A stretch of 64,000 nucleotides of DNA, from NCBI GenBank assembly GCA_002428935.1, contig DIYG01000038.1:1-64000 (forward strand), in the 5' to 3' direction. The position numbers were made by a program, and so were the translations under genes. The notes under the pieces were generated by a model that did not search any database, had not been told where the DNA came from, and saw nothing but the letters and a program-made list of their open reading frames with translations. This document shows positions 59,792 through 64,000 of the stretch, piece after piece. Numbering within the stretch: the stretch's first letter is position 1; every line of letters begins with the position of its first letter. This stretch comes from Halieaceae bacterium UBA6060 (GTDB lineage: Bacteria; Pseudomonadota; Gammaproteobacteria; Pseudomonadales; Halieaceae).

Positions 59792-61399
59792 TCAGGCGGC
59801 GCTCATCTGCTCATAGTCCCCACGGCTCCAGCCTTCTCGCAGGGCAAATTTCTGAATCTTTCCGGAGCCCGTTAGGGGATAGGCGTCTACCTCGTACCAG
59901 AAGCGCGGGGTTTTCTGCGGCGATAGGTGTTCTCGCACGTAGGCAAACAAGGCATTGCGATCCAGGGTTTCGCCGGGTGCGGCGCGCAAGAAAGCGCCAA
60001 CTTCCTCGCCCATGCGCTCGTCGGGAAGACCCACCACGGCGATCTCACCAACACTGGGGTGCTTGAATAAAAGCTCCTCGATTTCTCGGGGATAGATGTT
60101 TTCGCCGCCCCGGATGATCATGTCTTTCAGGCGGCCTTCGATGGTGCAGTAGCCGCGTTCATCCATGGATGCCAGATCACCCGTATGCAGCCAGCCGTCC
60201 TCGTCGATGGTTTTCGCCGTCGCCTCGGGATTTTCGAAGTATTCGTGCATGACGTGGTAACCCCGGGTGCAGAACTCGCCCAGTTCACCGCAGGGCTGGG
60301 TGCTGCCACTGTCCACATCGATGATTTTTACTTCGACGTTGGGCATGGGCAGGCCGAGGGTGTTGGCTTTGTCTTCGATGCTGTCATCGGGGCGCGTCAT
60401 ACACGCCACGGGCGAGCATTCGGTTTGGCCGAAGACGATGACGAAGGGGGCGCCCACCGCGTCCTCGAGTCGCCGCACAAGCGCTGCGGGTACCGTAGAG
60501 CCACCGCTGCTGATGGCTTCGACGGCGGATAAGTCTCGCTCGGGAAAACTGGGATGCTCGATCATGGCGATGAGCATGGTTGGCACCCCCAGCATGGTGG
60601 CGGCGCGATAGCTCTCCATGAGTTCCAGAACCAGCCCCGGTTCGAACATCTCCACAAGCACCAGCCGAGAACGCAAAGATAGGGTGCCGAGCACCGCGAG
60701 CACGCAGCCCCCGGTGTGGAAGAGGGGCATGATGCCCATATAAGTGGATTGTTCTGACGCGCCGCTGATAGCCGCGACATGGGCGCCATTATTTACCAGG
60801 CCCCGGTGGTGGAGTAAGGCGCCTTTGGGGAAGCCCGTGGTGCCCGAGGTGTACTGGATCATGCAGGGCATGTCGGGCGTCACCTCCGGTAAGGCTTTAT
60901 CACCGGCGGTGGCGAGGAAGGCCTCCCATTCAGAAAAGAGGATTACCTCGCGCAGTTCCGGACAGTCATCCTTCACCGCATCGACGTGCTTGATCATGGG
61001 ATTCCCACGGAAGTCCGGCAACAGGAAAACACCCGCCGCACGAGACTGACAAAGCACATACTTCAATTCATCCGGTTGATAGGAGGGATTGACCGTCACC
61101 AGCACAATGCCGGCGAGGGCGCAGCCGTATTCCATGATGACCCACTGGGGAATGTTCGGCGCCCAGACGGCGACCCGTTCGCCGGGCTCAAAGCGCTCCA
61201 GAAGCGCTCGAGCGGTTTGCTCGGCTTCGGCAAGCAAAGCTCCATAGCTCCACTCGCGCCGGCCATCGGGTTCGGGAGTGCCCGCCATCATGGCGGTTGC
61301 GTCGGGACTCGTTGCGGCGGCTTCGCGAAGGGCATCGCCGATGGTTAGATCTCGTACCGGTGGTTCCGTCGGTCCAGTCATCAGGGACTCGGTGAGCAT
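59792..61399 (-). CDS. Acyl-CoA ligase (AMP-forming synthetase)
   Basis: 535 residues of the ANL superfamily, activating a carboxylic acid with ATP and CoA. The phosphate loop is MIQYTSGTTGFPKGALLHH (about 185), the adenine motif IVFGQTECSPV at about 335, the hinge and catalytic region GWLHTGDLASMDERGY at about 415, GGENIYPREIEELLFKHP at about 445, and the C-terminal Lys in TGSGKIQKFALRE at about 515. Length and motifs fit medium- or long-chain fatty acyl-CoA synthetases. GAGGA precedes the ATG. Confidence 0.92.
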   Translation of the reverse strand: MLTESLMTGPTEPPVRDLTIGDALREAAATSPDATAMMAGTPEPDGRREWSYGALLAEAEQTARALLERFEPGERVAVWAPNIPQWVIMEYGCALAGIVLVTVNPSYQPDELKYVLCQSRAAGVFLLPDFRGNPMIKHVDAVKDDCPELREVILFSEWEAFLATAGDKALPEVTPDMPCMIQYTSGTTGFPKGALLHHRGLVNNGAHVAAISGASEQSTYMGIMPLFHTGGCVLAVLGTLSLRSRLVLVEMFEPGLVLELMESYRAATMLGVPTMLIAMIEHPSFPERDLSAVEAISSGGSTVPAALVRRLEDAVGAPFVIVFGQTECSPVACMTRPDDSIEDKANTLGLPMPNVEVKIIDVDSGSTQPCGELGEFCTRGYHVMHEYFENPEATAKTIDEDGWLHTGDLASMDERGYCTIEGRLKDMIIRGGENIYPREIEELLFKHPSVGEIAVVGLPDERMGEEVGAFLRAAPGETLDRNALFAYVREHLSPQKTPRFWYEVDAYPLTGSGKIQKFALREGWSRGDYEQMSAA

Positions 61400-61528
61400 G
61401 AGACATCCTCGTTATGGTTTATGGAAGTTGACGTCAGCCGTTATTTGTAGCGCAAGACCGGGGTCTTGTCATGCTTGCCCCTACGGGGTCTGGGGTTGTT
61501 TCATCCGCCGCAGTGTCCAGCTTCCGGG

Positions 61529-62005
61529 TCAGTCGTTGTTCTTGACCATGTCCTGAATTTGCTGGGAGTGTTCCGCAGCCCAGCCGTGGGTGTTGTGCCG
61601 CACCGCATCGCGCAAGGTCGTCATAAACGCCGCCGTGGATATGCCGATCATGAGCACACCATTCATGGCCTGGATGGGGCCAAGGAGTTTGCGCTTCTCA
61701 CTCATGACAATATCCCCGTAGCCGAGGGTCGAGAAGTTCACCGCCGAGTGATAGAAGGCCTCCCGGTAGCTCGCAAACTCGCCGAGGAACTGGAACGCCA
61801 GGGCCCAAAGGGCGACCTGACCGAGGTTTCCCAGCACTAAAAGAACCATCACTCCATTTAGGATCATCATCGTGGATGTGAAGGACGCGCCGTCGAGTTC
61901 CTTTTGATGTCGCGCGTAGTACATCAAGGCCCGCGTGAGGAGACCAATTTGCAGGAGTAGGCACAGGCCCATGATGCCTACACCGAGGAGAAGGTTAGCG
62001 AGCAT
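61529..62005 (-). CDS. Two-helix potassium-channel-like membrane protein
   Basis: 158 residues with hydrophobic segments at about 1-25, 45-75 and 115-130. A pore loop with the selectivity filter FSTLGYGD lies at about residue 95, matching Ion_trans_2-type channels. No cytoplasmic regulatory domain (RCK/TrkA) follows, so it is a minimal pore with an extra N-terminal helix. Confidence 0.8.
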   Translation of the reverse strand: MLANLLLGVGIMGLCLLLQIGLLTRALMYYARHQKELDGASFTSTMMILNGVMVLLVLGNLGQVALWALAFQFLGEFASYREAFYHSAVNFSTLGYGDIVMSEKRKLLGPIQAMNGVLMIGISTAAFMTTLRDAVRHNTHGWAAEHSQQIQDMVKNND

Positions 62006-62069
62006 GTGGTCCCTTGGGATTCTAGCGTCGGCCCAGCATAGGAGAAGGGCGGGGGATGTTTCCAGCCCC

Positions 62070-63449
62070 CTAGCTCATAAAACCCAGCGGTCGACCATCG
62101 GTGATCGGCGTGTAGAAGCTGCCGATGTTAGGTAATACAGAATCGAGATCGCCACCGCTCACTCCAAACCAGAGGGCGAGTTCGGCGAAGTATTCGTCGA
62201 CCGATGTGGTGGGGGCGTAGATGCCACGCCCCACGTCCAGGGGGTTGCCCGGATAGATGTCTGGATAGTCGCCGTACACCTGACTACCGTTCACCGCGCC
62301 ACCGAGAACGATGTGGTGGCCGCCCCAGCCGTGATCGGAACCCTTGCCGTTTGACGTGAGGGTGCGGCCAAAGTCCGAGGTAGTGAACGTGGTGACCTGG
62401 TCGGCGATACCCAGGGCATTCATGGCGTTGTGAAACTCCACCAGCCCTGTGTCGATGGCGGGGAGCATCGCCGCCTGATTATCGATGACGTCATCGTGAT
62501 GATCCCAGCCGCCCACGGTAACAAAGAAGGTTTGTCGCGATGCACCCAGGGCGCTGCGGGCATTGATAACGCGAGCGATCTGGCGCAGGGCAGCGGAGAA
62601 GGGCGTCGAGGAGAAGGTTGTCGGTAATTCTCCGGCGCTGCCAAGGGCGTCCACAAAGATGACCTGGGCGTCGATAGCTGTGGCCAGGCGCGCACCGTAC
62701 TCCCGACGAAAAATATTGTTCTTGGCGTCGGCCAGAAGCGCGTCGATGGAACCCCGGGTGAACTCCCCTCGTTCTCCCGGATCATCGTAGCCATTGAGGG
62801 CCGGCGCGCCGTCCCCAGAGGCCGAGATAGCGTAGGGGCTGCTCAGGTTGCCACTTTGGAACACGTTGTTTCCGCTCAAGGAGATGTTCATGGAAATCCC
62901 GTTGCTCGGGTTTCCGCCTTCCAGCAGGTCGGCGACGCGACCACCCCAGCCCTGGGCGATGCGCTCGTCCGAGACCACGGTCTGCCACTGTTGAATTTGA
63001 TCCGAGTGGGAAAACAAGCCCAGGGGTGCCTTAAGACTCTCATCCAGTAGGGCTGCGGGATTCATCGGCTCCAGAAGGGTCCCCACATTGGCCAACATTG
63101 CCGCATCACCCGATGCGAACAGGGACTGAAGGCCGGGCATGCCTGGGTGCACGGCGTAGCTATGGCCCTGGGCATCGCTACTAACCAGGGGCAGCAAGTC
63201 TTCACGAGCCAAGGCCAAATCGCTGCGGATGGCCGCATAGCCCTCGTACGCACTTGTGTCGTAGGGCACAAGCATATTGTAGGAGTCGTTCCCTCCCGCC
63301 AGGAGAATACATACCAGAGCTTTGTAGTCCGCGGCGCCCTGGGCGCTGGCCTGGCGCGCCAGGGAAAGCTGAAGCAGGGAGGAGCCAAGGGTGGCGCTGG
63401 CCAGACCGAGTTGACAGCTGTGACTGAGAAAGCGACGCCGGTTCATCAT
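62070..63449 (-). CDS. DUF1501 protein with Tat signal
   Basis: 459 residues. The twin-arginine signal NRRRFLSHSCQLGLASATLG heads the protein. DUF1501 hallmarks are LVCILLAGGNDSYNMLVPYD (about 45), FFVTVGGWDHHDDVIDNQAA (about 310) and TTFTTSDFGRTLTSNGKGSD with HGWGGHHIVLGG (about 355-385). DUF1501 belongs to the alkaline-phosphatase/sulfatase-like clan; its function is unknown. It is paired with a DUF1800 gene, a frequent arrangement. Two Met codons lie at the start. Confidence 0.88.
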   Translation of the reverse strand: MMNRRRFLSHSCQLGLASATLGSSLLQLSLARQASAQGAADYKALVCILLAGGNDSYNMLVPYDTSAYEGYAAIRSDLALAREDLLPLVSSDAQGHSYAVHPGMPGLQSLFASGDAAMLANVGTLLEPMNPAALLDESLKAPLGLFSHSDQIQQWQTVVSDERIAQGWGGRVADLLEGGNPSNGISMNISLSGNNVFQSGNLSSPYAISASGDGAPALNGYDDPGERGEFTRGSIDALLADAKNNIFRREYGARLATAIDAQVIFVDALGSAGELPTTFSSTPFSAALRQIARVINARSALGASRQTFFVTVGGWDHHDDVIDNQAAMLPAIDTGLVEFHNAMNALGIADQVTTFTTSDFGRTLTSNGKGSDHGWGGHHIVLGGAVNGSQVYGDYPDIYPGNPLDVGRGIYAPTTSVDEYFAELALWFGVSGGDLDSVLPNIGSFYTPITDGRPLGFMS

Positions 63450-63450
63450 G

Positions 63451-64000
63451 TCAGAGTTCCACCGCGTAATCCGGGGAGATGAGCAATAGCCAGGCAGCGA
63501 CGCGAACGCGCAATTCAGGCTCGTCGATAAGAGGCAGGAGGGAGCCGATGGCCTCGCGGGTTTCCTCCGTCAGGGTTCCATAGGTGAACACCAGATCCAA
63601 GCGGTCTAACAGGGCGTCAACGTCGTCGGCCAGCGGCAGGAAATCGGCGAAACTCAAAAACGCCGCGCTGAAGGGCGGGTCCTGGAGATCGTTGACGAAG
63701 TCGCCCAAAACGGAGAACTGCATGAGATTGGAAGTTTCGACCACCGTATTGCTGTTGGTGATCTGGAATTCTGGGGCGACGAGGCCGGCCGCCGCGATGT
63801 CACCGATCGGTTGGTGGGCAGGGAGATAGAAGTTAAAAACACTGGGTGCGGACAGCGGGTGCTGTTGCACCAGCTCTTGGACGACAAAGCCGAGGTTGGC
63901 ATAGAAACCGTCGTTACTCGTGACGCCTAGCTGGCGGAGCATGGCCGTGTATCGGAGCAGGGGTTCCCGCAGTTTGCCAAAGCTGCTGTCCGCGTCCGGT
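63451..64000 (-). CDS. DUF1800 protein, C-terminal part (5' end beyond window)
   Basis: The frame runs from the stop at 63451 to the window edge without a break, giving 182 residues. KLREPLLRYTAMLRQLGV, PSVFNFYLPAHQP and the C-terminal RVRVAAWLLLISPDYAVEL are typical DUF1800 ends. An internal ATG at 63942 is not the true start. It is cotranscribed with DUF1501 (one-base gap). The pair is common in proteobacteria and its role is unresolved. Confidence 0.87.
   Translation of the reverse strand, partial: PDADSSFGKLREPLLRYTAMLRQLGVTSNDGFYANLGFVVQELVQQHPLSAPSVFNFYLPAHQPIGDIAAAGLVAPEFQITNSNTVVETSNLMQFSVLGDFVNDLQDPPFSAAFLSFADFLPLADDVDALLDRLDLVFTYGTLTEETREAIGSLLPLIDEPELRVRVAAWLLLISPDYAVEL

Overview
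The window looks like chromosomal DNA from an aerobic, probably marine gammaproteobacterium, perhaps in or near the Halieaceae (OM60/NOR5). The basis is moderately high GC, a miaE gene, many outer-membrane and lipoprotein genes, RND efflux, FNR/ANR-type boxes, acyl-CoA genes and a DUF1501/DUF1800 pair. This placement is inference from gene content; there is no rRNA or other marker gene. No tRNA, rRNA, CRISPR array or intact insertion sequence was seen.

Left edge (1-3345): a visibly AT-richer accessory block. It holds the tail of a Ca-binding-repeat protein, two small proteins that appear to be paralogues, a 528-residue protein with degenerate peptidoglycan-binding-like repeats and no signal peptide, and a secreted trypsin-like protease. 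This is the least explained part of the window.

3.4-17.2 kb: mostly minus-strand metabolic and envelope genes. They include a MipA-like barrel with a PagL-like tail, a 3-hydroxyacyl-CoA dehydrogenase without a hydratase domain, a cupin, two DUF1254/DUF1214 proteins with two small paralogous partners, a DUF900 hydrolase lipoprotein behind an FNR-type box, a VPS10/BNR propeller protein, a c-type haem protein and a nitrilase broken by one extra base.

17.2-32.3 kb: a TetR-controlled RND efflux operon ending in an ABC membrane domain without an ATPase, an Omp85 barrel, a glycosyltransferase coupled to miaE, DUF547, a DUF898 (YjgN)-M48 protease pair near a second FNR-like box, and two divergent hotdog-like proteins.

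32.3-42.6 kb: tryptophan breakdown by the kynurenine pathway. The minus-strand operon kynA-kmo-kynU-nbaC runs tryptophan to 3-hydroxyanthranilate and its ring-cleavage product. A LysR gene is divergent from it. A facing plus-strand set (NadX-like dehydrogenase, LysR, aldehyde dehydrogenase, kynB) and a DapA-family lyase complete the locus. No recognised enzyme for the fate of the ring-cleavage product is present.

42.8-64 kb: a periplasmic amidohydrolase, an M19 dipeptidase, a TetR gene facing a sterol-desaturase-family membrane enzyme, a DUF2141 protein, a beta-CASP nuclease whose conserved N-terminus has no normal start codon, a Wolinella-type fumarate reductase frdCAB, a desulfurase-like PLP enzyme facing an Lrp regulator, a methyltransferase, a glutathione transferase, an enoyl-CoA hydratase, an acyl-CoA ligase, a two-helix potassium-channel protein, and the DUF1501/DUF1800 pair that runs off the right edge.
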